From: Streptomyces sp. CG 926
GTDB taxonomy: Bacteria; Actinomycetota; Actinomycetes; Streptomycetales; Streptomycetaceae
Assembly: GCF_003148825.1 (NCBI RefSeq)
Contig: NZ_QGGZ01000024.1
Location: forward strand, 1 to 64,000
Length of the DNA: 64,000 bases
Direction of reading: 5' to 3'
Notes under the pieces: model-generated
Told to the model about the DNA's origin: nothing
What the model saw: only the letters and a program-made list of their open reading frames with translations
Database searches by the model: none
Program-made: the position numbers and the translations under genes
Shown here: in pieces, positions 16,469 to 25,200 of the stretch
Position numbering within the stretch: the first letter of the stretch is position 1
Layout: every line of letters begins with the position of its first letter

Positions 16469-19048
16469 ATGTCGAAGCCGGAGCACACCGAGTCGCCTGC
16501 GGCGCAGCCTGACAGTGCAAAGTCTTCGGCTGGCCGCGTGCCTTCCGGGACGGGCTCGCCTGCCGAATCGCCTGCGGCGACGCCCGGCAAGGAGAAGTCC
16601 GCGGCCGGCACCGCGCCTTCGCCTGTGGCGAAGCCCGCGGATGCCGATGCGGCTGCGGCGGCGAAGCCGGAGCCGAGGCGGGCGGCCGAGCCGGACGCCG
16701 AGGCGCGCGCCGCTGACGCCACGGCGGACGCCGAGCCTGCGGGGTCGCCTGCGGCGAAGCCTGCGACGGGCAAGACGGCCGGGGCGTCCTCGGGGAAGCC
16801 CGCGGACACGAAGCCGGGGCCGGGCGAGGCCGCGGACGCGAAGGCTGCTGACGCGAAGTCGGGGCTGGGTGAGCCTGCTGACGCGAAGCCTGGGGATGTG
16901 CAGTCCGGGCCGGGTAAGCCCGCTGACGTGCAGTCGGGGCTGAGCGAGCCCGCTGACGCGAAGCCTGACGACGTGAAGGTCGATGCCGAGGTGGCTTCGG
17001 TCGAGTCGGGGTCGGGCAGGGCGGCCGCGCCGGCGGCCAAGCCCGCGGCGAAAGCGAATCCCGTCGTCGAGAAGGCCGATGCCATGGCCGCCGCCGTCAA
17101 GGCGGCCGCCGCCAAGGCCGCCGAGGGCGGGCAGGACGAGGGACGGCTGCTGGCCGGGCGGTACCGGCTGAGCGCCGTGCTCGGCAAGGGCGGGATGGGT
17201 ACCGTCTGGCGGGCCCAGGACGAGACCCTGGGCCGGACCGTCGCCGTCAAGGAACTCCGCTTCAGCACCGGGGTCGACGAGGACGAGAAGCGACGCCTCA
17301 TCACCCGTACCCTCCGCGAGGCCAAGGCCATCGCCCGGATCCGCAGCGGCGGCGCCGTCACGGTCTACGACGTCGTCGACGAGGACGGCCGGCCGTGGAT
17401 CGTCATGGAGCTCATCGAGGGCCCCTCGCTCGCCGAGTTCATACGGGAGAACGGCCCCCTGACCCCGCACCGCGCGGCCGAGGTCGGCCTCGCGGTGCTC
17501 GACGTGCTGCGCGCCGCGCACGGCCAGGGCATCCTGCACCGCGACGTGAAGCCGTCCAACGTCCTCATCGCCGGCAACGGCCGTGTCGTCCTCACCGACT
17601 TCGGCATCGCCCAGGTCGAGGGCGACCCCTCCGTCACCTCCACCGGCATGCTCGTCGGCGCGCCCTCCTACATCTCCCCCGAGCGCGCCCGTGGCCACAA
17701 GCCCGGCCCGCCCGCCGACATGTGGTCGCTCGGCGGCCTGCTGTACGCCTCCGTCGAGGGAGTGCCCCCGTACGACAAGGGGTCCGCGCTCGCCACCCTC
17801 ACCGCGGTGATGACCGAGCCCGTCGAACCGCCGAAGAACGCGGGCCCGCTGACCGAGGTCATCTACGGTCTCCTCGCCAAGGACCCGATCCACCGGCTCG
17901 ACGACGCCCGCGCCCGGGCGATGCTGGGCGCCGTCCTCGCCGCGCCCGAGCCCGTACCGGCCCCCGTGGTGACTCCGGCGGCCGAGGAGACCCGGCAGAT
18001 CTCGCTGGCCGACGCCAAGGAGGCCGTGGAGAAGGCCGCCGCGGACAAGGCGGAGAAGGCGGCCGAGCGCGCGGCGAAGAAGGAACGCGAGCGGCGCGAG
18101 CGCGAGCAGCGCGAACGTGCCCGCGCCGCACTGAAGGCCGCCCGCAAGGCGGCGACGGCCGCGGCCGCCACCACGGCCGTCACCGCCGCGGAGCCGCCGA
18201 CGTCCAAGCCGTCCCCCGTCAAGGCCCCGCTCACGGACGTCATGCAGCGGCGCACCATCGTGCTCGCGGCGGTGGCCCTGGTCGTGGTGCTGGCGGTCGT
18301 CGGCTCCCTCATCGCCTACGCCCTCGGCGACGACGACACGAAGACCAAGGACGAGAGCAAGGGCGGCAACGGCAAGCCCACTCCGGCGGCTTCGGCCCCG
18401 AAGGACCCGGGCAACGGCAGTGGCGGGACCGGCCAGACCTCCCCGAAGCCCTCGGAGAACACCGGTGAGGCGGCCGGTGGCGGCAGTGCCGGTACGGGTA
18501 CGGCCACCGGTGGTCAGCCGGGCCAGGGCCAGCAGACCCCGGCCGCGAGCCAGGGCCAGGGTGCCACTTCCGGTGGTGCGGGCGGCGCGGTCCCGGCGGG
18601 CTTCGCCCTGGTGCAGGACTTCGGCTTCCACTTCTCGATGGCGATGCCCGAGGGCTTCAAGAAGACGGCCACGGCGGGTGAGAACTCCGGCGGCATATAC
18701 AGCCGTGACGGCGGATTCCCGCGGATCCAGGTCGACTACACGGGCAAGCCGGGTGACGACGCCCGCCTCGCCTGGCTCAAGGCGGTCCCCGGAGTGGCGA
18801 GCGACAGCAAGGGATACCGCCAGATCCGCATCGACGTGGTCGACTACCGGGGCTATCCGACGGTCGCCGACTGGGAGTTCGAGCGGGAGCAGAAGGGCAT
18901 CAGGGTCCGCGTGCTCAACCGCGGGTTCAAGCTGGACGCGACGCACGGCTACGCGATCATGATCAGCTGCGCCGCCGACCAGTGGGACGCCCCCGAGTGC
19001 ACCCAGATGCGCAACGTCGCCTTCGAGACCTTCCAGCCGCTGGGCTGA
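16469..19048 (+). CDS. Membrane-anchored Ser/Thr protein kinase with a long disordered N-terminus
   Basis: An 859-aa Hanks-type kinase. Residues 1-225 are low-complexity Ala/Pro/Lys/Glu/Asp repeats built on an EPADAKPG-like unit. The kinase domain (about 230-490) is intact: GKGGMGTVW glycine loop, K261 in VAVKEL, HRDVKPSN with D359, DFG D377, and SPERARG. A charged Ala/Lys/Arg coiled-coil-like stretch (510-585) leads to one TM helix (about 595-618), a Gly/Ser/Thr linker and a folded extracytoplasmic domain to the end. The ATG at 16469 follows AGAGGGG. It heads a kinase cluster that in S. coelicolor (SCO4775-4779) was linked to the spore-wall synthesising complex. Confidence 0.93.
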   Translation: MSKPEHTESPAAQPDSAKSSAGRVPSGTGSPAESPAATPGKEKSAAGTAPSPVAKPADADAAAAAKPEPRRAAEPDAEARAADATADAEPAGSPAAKPATGKTAGASSGKPADTKPGPGEAADAKAADAKSGLGEPADAKPGDVQSGPGKPADVQSGLSEPADAKPDDVKVDAEVASVESGSGRAAAPAAKPAAKANPVVEKADAMAAAVKAAAAKAAEGGQDEGRLLAGRYRLSAVLGKGGMGTVWRAQDETLGRTVAVKELRFSTGVDEDEKRRLITRTLREAKAIARIRSGGAVTVYDVVDEDGRPWIVMELIEGPSLAEFIRENGPLTPHRAAEVGLAVLDVLRAAHGQGILHRDVKPSNVLIAGNGRVVLTDFGIAQVEGDPSVTSTGMLVGAPSYISPERARGHKPGPPADMWSLGGLLYASVEGVPPYDKGSALATLTAVMTEPVEPPKNAGPLTEVIYGLLAKDPIHRLDDARARAMLGAVLAAPEPVPAPVVTPAAEETRQISLADAKEAVEKAAADKAEKAAERAAKKERERREREQRERARAALKAARKAATAAAATTAVTAAEPPTSKPSPVKAPLTDVMQRRTIVLAAVALVVVLAVVGSLIAYALGDDDTKTKDESKGGNGKPTPAASAPKDPGNGSGGTGQTSPKPSENTGEAAGGGSAGTGTATGGQPGQGQQTPAASQGQGATSGGAGGAVPAGFALVQDFGFHFSMAMPEGFKKTATAGENSGGIYSRDGGFPRIQVDYTGKPGDDARLAWLKAVPGVASDSKGYRQIRIDVVDYRGYPTVADWEFEREQKGIRVRVLNRGFKLDATHGYAIMISCAADQWDAPECTQMRNVAFETFQPLG

Positions 19049-19126
19049 CCTCGGGACGCGGGCGGCCCTGGCGACGTATCGTGTCAGAGGGGCCATGGGG
19101 AGCCCGCCGCACTCGGGGGAGGCGAT

Positions 19127-21700
19127 GTGGAGGAGTACGCGGGCCGGATCCTGGCCGGCCGCTACCGCCTGCCCGTGCCGCCGTCCGACGAGTACGAACT
19201 GATAGAGACCCGCGCCTTTGACACCCGCAGCGGGCAGGAAGTCCTGGTCCGGCAGGTGCCGTTGCCGGAGGTCGTGGACGCCGAGCTGCTGGACGGGCCG
19301 CGGGCCGTCCCGGCCGCGCGCCGTTCGCCCGCCGATCTGCCAGCCGTGCGCCGTGCCATCGAGGCGGCGCAGGCGGCGGCCTCGATCCCGGACCATCCCC
19401 GGCTGGACCAGGTCTTCGACGTGTTCGCCGAGGGCGACTCGCTGTGGATAGTGAGCGAACTGGTCCCGGCCAGGCCGCTGGCCGCGCTGATAGCCGATGA
19501 ACCGCTGAGCCCCTACCGGGCCGCCGAGGTGGCGTCGGACGTGCTGACCGCGTTGCGGGTGCTGCACGCGCACGGCTGGACGCACCGGAACATCACCGTC
19601 CGGACGGTATTGGTGTGCGAGGACGGTCGCGTCGTACTGACGGGCCTCGCGGCGGGCGCGGCGGAGGAGGCCCTGTGCGGGTACGACCCCGTCCCGAGCG
19701 CGGAGGACACCGGCGGCGGAGCGGGCTGGGGTACCGCCCCCGTCCCCGCCCCTGCCCCCACCACGGCCCCGGTCCCGACCTCGGCCCCTGACACCGTTCC
19801 CGTGCCGGTCCCGACCCCGCGTCCCGCCCCGGACCCGTTCCCGGACCCGACTCCGGCCGCCGCCGGACCGGTGGAGGTCACGTACGCACCGCTCGTGGCC
19901 CCGGGTTACGACACCGGGCCGCGGTACACCGATCACATCACCCCCGATCGCTCGCAGGACCGCCCCGAGCTCCAGGCGGCCGCGCGGGCCGGGGTCGTCG
20001 CCGCCTACCGGGCCGGGGCGCGGGCGGCCGCCGCCCGGGTGATCGAGGAGCGCAGGGCCGGGACGGCCGGCGAGGTCGAGTCCGGCGGCTCCTCGGAGCG
20101 CCGGCCCGAGGGGTCGACCCTGCCGCACGGGTACGCGTACCCGTACGGCGGCCCGGACACCGAAGCCGCCGCTCCCTGGCACGGCGCGACCCCGCGCCGG
20201 GCGGAACTCCCCACGGGCGGGCCCGAGCCGGAGCCGGAGCGGGAGCCGGAACCGCGGCCGGACCCCGAGCCCCTGCCGCCCTACCCCGCACGCCGGCAGT
20301 ACCCCGACCCCGACCCGGACCCGGGCTCGTACGGGTACGCGGACCCGTACCCGGAGCCCGAGCAGGCGCAGCCCGAGCGCCCCGCCCTGCCCGCCCGACT
20401 CGCCCTGCCCCAGGGCTACCGGCAGGCCGAGGTACCGCTCCAGGCCGGCCCCGACCGGCCGCAGCCCACCGGCCCCGGTACCGGCTCCGGCTCCGGCCCC
20501 GGTTGGTCCGGCCCCCGGACCGGTCTGGACGCCGAGCGCGCACGGCAGACCCGGATGGCCGTCGTCGGCGCCGTCACCGAGCGGTGGGCCCCCGAGCAGG
20601 CCGGTCCCGTGCACGGGCATTGGCAGCTCGCGGCCCCCGTCGGGCCCGCCACCGACCTGTGGGCGCTCGGCGCGCTGCTCTACCGCGCCGTGCAGGGACA
20701 TGCCCCGTACCCGGAGGACAGCGTCGCCGAGCTGGTCGAGATGGTCTGCGCGGAGCCGCCCGCCTTCGCCGAGGAGTGCGGGGCGCTGCGTCCGGTGGTG
20801 GAGTCGCTGCTGCGCCAGGACCCCACCGAACGGCCCGACTTCGAGGAGCTGCGCGGCTGGCTGCGCTCGCTCGTACGCTCTGCGCCCGAGCCGGACGCCG
20901 GGTTCGGGACGCTTCCGATGCCGGAGCCGGATCCCGCGCGGCTGCCCGTCGTACGCCGCCGCGGTGAGGTCCACGGGCGGCACCGCAACCCCGCGGCCCC
21001 GCGTAAGCCGCGCGCCCTCGGCCGGATCCTGCTCGTCGGGATCCTGGCCCTCCTCGCCGGCGGGGTGGCGTACGCGATGCTGTTCCTGCCGCGGGCGGCC
21101 GACCAGGAGCCCGCGGGCGATGCCCGGGGCAGCACCGCGCAGGCGCCGGCGAAGCCGAGTCCCTCCCAGGTGCCGTCCGCCGCGCCCGAGTCCAAGCCCG
21201 CCCCGCAGGCGACCGCGCCCGCCGAGTCGCAGGCCGCCCCGGCCCCCGCCCCGGCCGGTTACACCAGCCAGCAGGATCCGGAGCACTTCGAGATCGCCGT
21301 GCCCAACGGCTGGGAACGTCGCGGAATCAACGAGTCCGGTCAGGTCCGCTACACCGACGGGCAGTTCGTGCTGACCGTCGTCCCCGGGCGCGACAAGGTC
21401 CAGGGCAATCCGGATCCGGCGGCCTACCAGAAGGACAAGGAGCCGGAACTGACCCCGTACCGGACCTCCACCTGGTCGACCGTCGGCGATGTGAAGACCA
21501 CCAAGGTGGGTCAGCAACTGCGGGCGACGGGCCGGTACACGTGGATCGACGGGACCGGCCGCAACGTCTTCGCCCGCAACTACGTCGTGGCGCTGGGCGG
21601 CAGCTACCACGTCGTCCTCGTCACCGGTCCGGAGGACGAACAGAGCAAGGTCACCGAAGTCTTCGAAAAGGCCACGGCGAGTTACAAGGCGGGCGGTTGA
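19127..21700 (+). CDS. Ser/Thr kinase-like pseudokinase with a large activation-segment insert
   Basis: An 857-aa kinase-fold protein without catalytic residues. The glycine loop is absent, the VAVK lysine site reads VLVRQV, HRDxKxxN reads HRNITVRTV, and DFG reads TGLAAG (near residue 172). About 300 residues of Pro/Glu/Gly-rich disorder (about 180-480) separate this from WAPEQ (APE motif, near 486) and an intact C-lobe (TDLWALGALLYRAVQGHAPYP). A TM helix (about 633-654) and an extracytoplasmic domain (to 857) follow, resembling its neighbours. GTG start after GGGGGAGG. It probably scaffolds or regulates the flanking active kinases. Confidence 0.9.
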   Translation: MEEYAGRILAGRYRLPVPPSDEYELIETRAFDTRSGQEVLVRQVPLPEVVDAELLDGPRAVPAARRSPADLPAVRRAIEAAQAAASIPDHPRLDQVFDVFAEGDSLWIVSELVPARPLAALIADEPLSPYRAAEVASDVLTALRVLHAHGWTHRNITVRTVLVCEDGRVVLTGLAAGAAEEALCGYDPVPSAEDTGGGAGWGTAPVPAPAPTTAPVPTSAPDTVPVPVPTPRPAPDPFPDPTPAAAGPVEVTYAPLVAPGYDTGPRYTDHITPDRSQDRPELQAAARAGVVAAYRAGARAAAARVIEERRAGTAGEVESGGSSERRPEGSTLPHGYAYPYGGPDTEAAAPWHGATPRRAELPTGGPEPEPEREPEPRPDPEPLPPYPARRQYPDPDPDPGSYGYADPYPEPEQAQPERPALPARLALPQGYRQAEVPLQAGPDRPQPTGPGTGSGSGPGWSGPRTGLDAERARQTRMAVVGAVTERWAPEQAGPVHGHWQLAAPVGPATDLWALGALLYRAVQGHAPYPEDSVAELVEMVCAEPPAFAEECGALRPVVESLLRQDPTERPDFEELRGWLRSLVRSAPEPDAGFGTLPMPEPDPARLPVVRRRGEVHGRHRNPAAPRKPRALGRILLVGILALLAGGVAYAMLFLPRAADQEPAGDARGSTAQAPAKPSPSQVPSAAPESKPAPQATAPAESQAAPAPAPAGYTSQQDPEHFEIAVPNGWERRGINESGQVRYTDGQFVLTVVPGRDKVQGNPDPAAYQKDKEPELTPYRTSTWSTVGDVKTTKVGQQLRATGRYTWIDGTGRNVFARNYVVALGGSYHVVLVTGPEDEQSKVTEVFEKATASYKAGG

Positions 21701-21825
21701 ACGCATACTGACGACTGATCAGTACGGCGATTGCGTCACAGTGCCGTCTTTCGGCGCCCGGGCGGTTCCGGCAGCCCCTCCGGGCTCCGTAATCTGGCCT
21801 GAAGTGCAGAGAGCGGCGGGGTTTC

Positions 21826-23454
21826 GTGGAACAGCAGACAGGTGGGGGCGATGTGCTGGCGGGCCGGTACCGGCTCGTCGAGCCGATCGGCCGAGGCGGC
21901 ATGGGCAAGGTGTGGCGCGCGCATGACGAGCTGCTCCACAGGACCGTCGCCGTCAAGGAACTGACGGCGGGTCTGTACGTGGCCCAGGCCGACCGGGACG
22001 TCATGCACGCCCGGACGCAGAAGGAGGCCCGGGCCGCGGCCCGGATCCAGCACCCGGCGGTGGTCACCGTCCACGACGTCCTGGAGCACGACGACCGGCC
22101 GTGGATCGTCATGGAGTACATCGACGGGCCCTCCCTCGCGGACGCGGCCAAGGCCGCCGGGCGGATCGAGCCCCGGGAGGCGGCGCGGATCGGGCTCCAC
22201 GTGCTGGGCGCGCTGCGCGCCGCGCACGCGGTCGGCGTACTGCACCGCGACGTGAAGCCGGGCAACGTGCTGCTGGCCAAGGACGGCCGGGTGTTGCTCA
22301 CGGACTTCGGGATCGCCGCGATCGAGGGCGACTCCTCCATCACGCGCACCGGTGAGATCGTCGGCTCGATCGACTACCTCGCTCCCGAGCGGGTCACCGG
22401 CGGCATCCCCGACCCGTCCTCCGACCTGTGGTCGCTGGGCGCCACCCTCTACACGGCGGTGGAGGCCCGTTCCCCGTTCCGCCGCACCTCGCCCATCTCC
22501 AGCCTGCAGGCCGTGGTCAACGACGAGCCGCCGGCGCTGCGCTCGGCCGGGGCGCTGGGGCCGGTGATCACCTCCCTGCTGCGCAAGGATCCGACGGAGC
22601 GCCCCTCGGCCGCGGAGGCCGAGCGGATGCTGCTGGAGGCGATGGAGGGCCGGCAACCGAAGGCCGCGCAGGCGTACGTGCCCACCCGTGCGGTGTCCTC
22701 GGAGGAGCTGGCCCCCGCGCAGGAACGGTTCGATGCGCCGGCCCCGCCGGTCGCCCCGCCGGTGGAGAACGGGTCGACGACCGCGCTCCCGGAGCCGGTG
22801 GTACCCGCGGCGACCACCACGACCACCACCGCCGCCGACCCGGCCCGGGGCTGGCGTGGGCGGGCCGTGGTCGTGGCCCTGGTCGCGGCGCTGCTCGGTG
22901 GCGGTGGCGTGTTCGGGGTACTCAAGTACACCGGGGACACCGGGGACACCGGGGTCGACGACCGCCCCGACGAGGTGGTCACCACGGCGGGCCCCCCGGC
23001 GGGCTGGAGCAAGGTCACCGACCCTCTCGCCGGCTTCACCCTGTACGTCCCGGAGGGTTGGACGCGCAAGGCGAACGGCGACCAGATCGACTACACCCCG
23101 GACGACGGGAAGCACTTCATCCGGATCGCCTCGGACACCACCCCGGACTACAAGGACCCGTACACGCACCTGCTCGACCTGGAGGGGCAGGTGGCGAAGC
23201 GGACCGACTACAAGAAGGTGCGGCTGAACCAGAACACCTTCCGGGACAGCACCCGCGCCGCGCTCTGGGACTTCACCTGGACGGAGAAGCAGAACCACCC
23301 GGGCCCGCGCCGGGCCAAGGAGCAGATGTACATCGCCCCGGACGGCACGGAGTACGCGATCTACATGTCGAGCCCGATCGCCGACTGGGCCACGACGGAG
23401 CAGCAGTTCGACATCGTGCTCAGCGGCTGGGAGCCGCCCGCCAAGAAGCCCTGA
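21826..23454 (+). CDS. Membrane-anchored Ser/Thr protein kinase
   Basis: A 542-aa Hanks-type kinase with every catalytic element: GRGGMGKVW, K44 in VAVKEL, HRDVKPGN with D142, DFG D160, APERVTGG, and a C-lobe ending near 270. A Pro/Thr-rich juxtamembrane segment, one TM helix (about 346-366) and an extracytoplasmic domain (about 385-540) follow. The external domain begins PAGWSKVTDPLAGFTLYVPEGW, similar in layout to the ectodomains of the two upstream kinase-family proteins, which suggests a shared ligand class. GTG start at 21826 in GTTTCGTGG. The ectodomain is not PASTA, so muropeptide binding should not be assumed. Confidence 0.94.
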   Translation: MEQQTGGGDVLAGRYRLVEPIGRGGMGKVWRAHDELLHRTVAVKELTAGLYVAQADRDVMHARTQKEARAAARIQHPAVVTVHDVLEHDDRPWIVMEYIDGPSLADAAKAAGRIEPREAARIGLHVLGALRAAHAVGVLHRDVKPGNVLLAKDGRVLLTDFGIAAIEGDSSITRTGEIVGSIDYLAPERVTGGIPDPSSDLWSLGATLYTAVEARSPFRRTSPISSLQAVVNDEPPALRSAGALGPVITSLLRKDPTERPSAAEAERMLLEAMEGRQPKAAQAYVPTRAVSSEELAPAQERFDAPAPPVAPPVENGSTTALPEPVVPAATTTTTTAADPARGWRGRAVVVALVAALLGGGGVFGVLKYTGDTGDTGVDDRPDEVVTTAGPPAGWSKVTDPLAGFTLYVPEGWTRKANGDQIDYTPDDGKHFIRIASDTTPDYKDPYTHLLDLEGQVAKRTDYKKVRLNQNTFRDSTRAALWDFTWTEKQNHPGPRRAKEQMYIAPDGTEYAIYMSSPIADWATTEQQFDIVLSGWEPPAKKP

Positions 23455-23476
23455 CCGGCGCCGATCCGGGCATCGC

Positions 23477-23492
23477 GCCAGCGATCGCTGGC
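23477..23492. promoter_or_regulatory. Perfect 16-bp palindrome upstream of the aldehyde dehydrogenase gene
   Basis: GCCAGCGATCGCTGGC, loopless, 22 bp after the kinase stop and 66 bp before the dehydrogenase start. A loopless palindrome suits a dimeric-regulator operator better than a terminator. Confidence 0.35.
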
Positions 23493-23557
23493 AGAAATGG
23501 CAAAATCCGGTTACCGGCGGGTACCCAAAGGCTGTCGGGCGCAATACGCTCACCGGC

Positions 23558-25189
23558 ATGACGGACTCGCAGGCCCCCGCCGCCCCCCTCCGGACCGCAC
23601 CGGAGCCCACCAACCCGGTCGCCCCGGCCCCGGCCGGTGCCCGCACCGCCGCCGATGTGGTGACCCCCGACCTGGTCGCCCGGCTGACCCGCGGAGTGCT
23701 CGGATCCGGTCGCACCGCCAACCACACCCCCTTCACCGGGGACCGGCTGGCGGAGCTCCCGGAGGCCACTCCCGAGGACGTGGCCGAGGCCTTCGACCGG
23801 GCCCGCGCGGCCCAGCCCGCCTGGGCGGCGGTCCCCGTCCGCCGCCGCGCGGCGGTCCTGCTGCGCTTCCACGACCTGGTCCTCGCCCGGCAGGCCGAGA
23901 TCCTCGACCTGATCCAGCTGGAGACCGGCAAGGCCCGGCTGCACGCCCACGAGGAGGTCCAGGCGGTGGCCGTCTCGGCCCGCCACTACGGGCGCAAGGC
24001 CCCCTGGTACCTGCGCCCCAAGGGCCACACCGGCGCCATGCCCACCCTCACCAAGGTCACCGAGCTGCGTCAGCCGCGCGGGGTCGTCGGTCAGATCGCC
24101 CCCTGGAACTACCCCCTCGAGCTGTCGGTCGGCGACGCCCTGCCCGCCTTCGTCTCCGGCAACGCGCTCGTCATGAAGCCCGACACCGAGACCGCGCTGA
24201 CCGCCCTGTGGGCCCGGGACCTGCTGATCGAGGCCGGACTGCCCGCCGAGGTGTTCCAGATCGTGCTCGGCGAGGGCCCCGTCGTCGGCCCCGAGGTGGT
24301 CCGGCACGCGGACTACGTCTCCTTCACCGGCTCCACCCGCACCGGCCGCGAGGTCGCCCGCGGCGCGGCCGACCGCCTCGTCGGGGTCTCCCTCGAACTC
24401 GGCGGCAAGAACGCCATGCTCGTGCTGCACGACGCCGACATCGAGAAGGCCGCCGCCGGCGCCGTCCGCGCCTGCTTCTCCTCCGCCGGACAGCTCTGCA
24501 TCTCCATCGAGCGGCTCTACGTCCACGCCTCGATCGCCGACGCCTTCGTCGAGCGGTTCGCCGCCCGGACGAAGGCCATGCGGCTCGGCGCCTCCCTCGC
24601 GTACGGCGCCGACATGGGCTCGCTGGTCGGCGAGCGCCAGCTGGAGACCGTACAGCGGCACGTGGACGAAGCCGTGGCCAAGGGCGCCACCCTCGTCGCC
24701 GGTGGCACCGCCCGTCCCGACATCGGCCCGCTCTTCTACGAGCCCACCATCCTCGACGGCGTCGAGGCGCCCATGGCGGTGTGCGGCGAGGAGACCTTCG
24801 GCCCGGTCGTCTCCATCTACCGCTTCACCGACGAGGACCGGGCGATCGCCGAGGCCAATGCCACCGCCTACGGCCTGAACTCCAGCGTCTGGACCAAGGA
24901 CTCCCGCCGCGGTCACGCCGTCGCCGCCCGCCTGCGCACCGGCACCGTCAACATCAACGAGGGCTACGCCCCCGCCTACGGCAGCGCCCAGGCACCCATG
25001 GGCGGCATGAAGGACTCCGGCCTCGGCCGCCGCCACGGCTCCGAGGGCATCCTCAAGTACACCGAGGCCCAGACCGTCGCCCACCAGCGGCTGCTCCCGA
25101 TGGCCCCCTCCCTGGGCATGGACGACGAGAAGTACGCGGCGTTCATGACCCGCAGCCTCCAGGTCATGAAGGCCCTCCGACTCCGCTAA
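23558..25189 (+). CDS. gabD2: Succinic semialdehyde dehydrogenase (GabD2 type)
   Basis: NAD(P)-dependent oxidation of succinic semialdehyde to succinate, closing the GABA shunt into the TCA cycle. The 543-aa ALDH fold shows PWNYPLEL (catalytic Asn), FTGSTRTGREVA cofactor loop, general base E280 in LELGGKN, nucleophile C314 in SAGQLCIS, and EETFGPVV. The Pro/Ala-rich N-terminal extension of about 40 residues and the QLCISIERLY motif fit GabD2 rather than GabD1. It is 11 bp ahead of the GMC oxidoreductase gene and probably co-transcribed. Other semialdehyde substrates cannot be excluded. Confidence 0.9.
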   Translation: MTDSQAPAAPLRTAPEPTNPVAPAPAGARTAADVVTPDLVARLTRGVLGSGRTANHTPFTGDRLAELPEATPEDVAEAFDRARAAQPAWAAVPVRRRAAVLLRFHDLVLARQAEILDLIQLETGKARLHAHEEVQAVAVSARHYGRKAPWYLRPKGHTGAMPTLTKVTELRQPRGVVGQIAPWNYPLELSVGDALPAFVSGNALVMKPDTETALTALWARDLLIEAGLPAEVFQIVLGEGPVVGPEVVRHADYVSFTGSTRTGREVARGAADRLVGVSLELGGKNAMLVLHDADIEKAAAGAVRACFSSAGQLCISIERLYVHASIADAFVERFAARTKAMRLGASLAYGADMGSLVGERQLETVQRHVDEAVAKGATLVAGGTARPDIGPLFYEPTILDGVEAPMAVCGEETFGPVVSIYRFTDEDRAIAEANATAYGLNSSVWTKDSRRGHAVAARLRTGTVNINEGYAPAYGSAQAPMGGMKDSGLGRRHGSEGILKYTEAQTVAHQRLLPMAPSLGMDDEKYAAFMTRSLQVMKALRLR

Positions 25190-25200
25190 GGGGCAGCACC

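Noticed and set aside
16421..21706. Minus-strand open frame of over 1700 codons antisense to the kinases
   Set aside because: An artefact of extreme GC at third positions; composition is Arg/Gly/Leu low-complexity, with no domain, and the plus strand carries clear kinase motifs.
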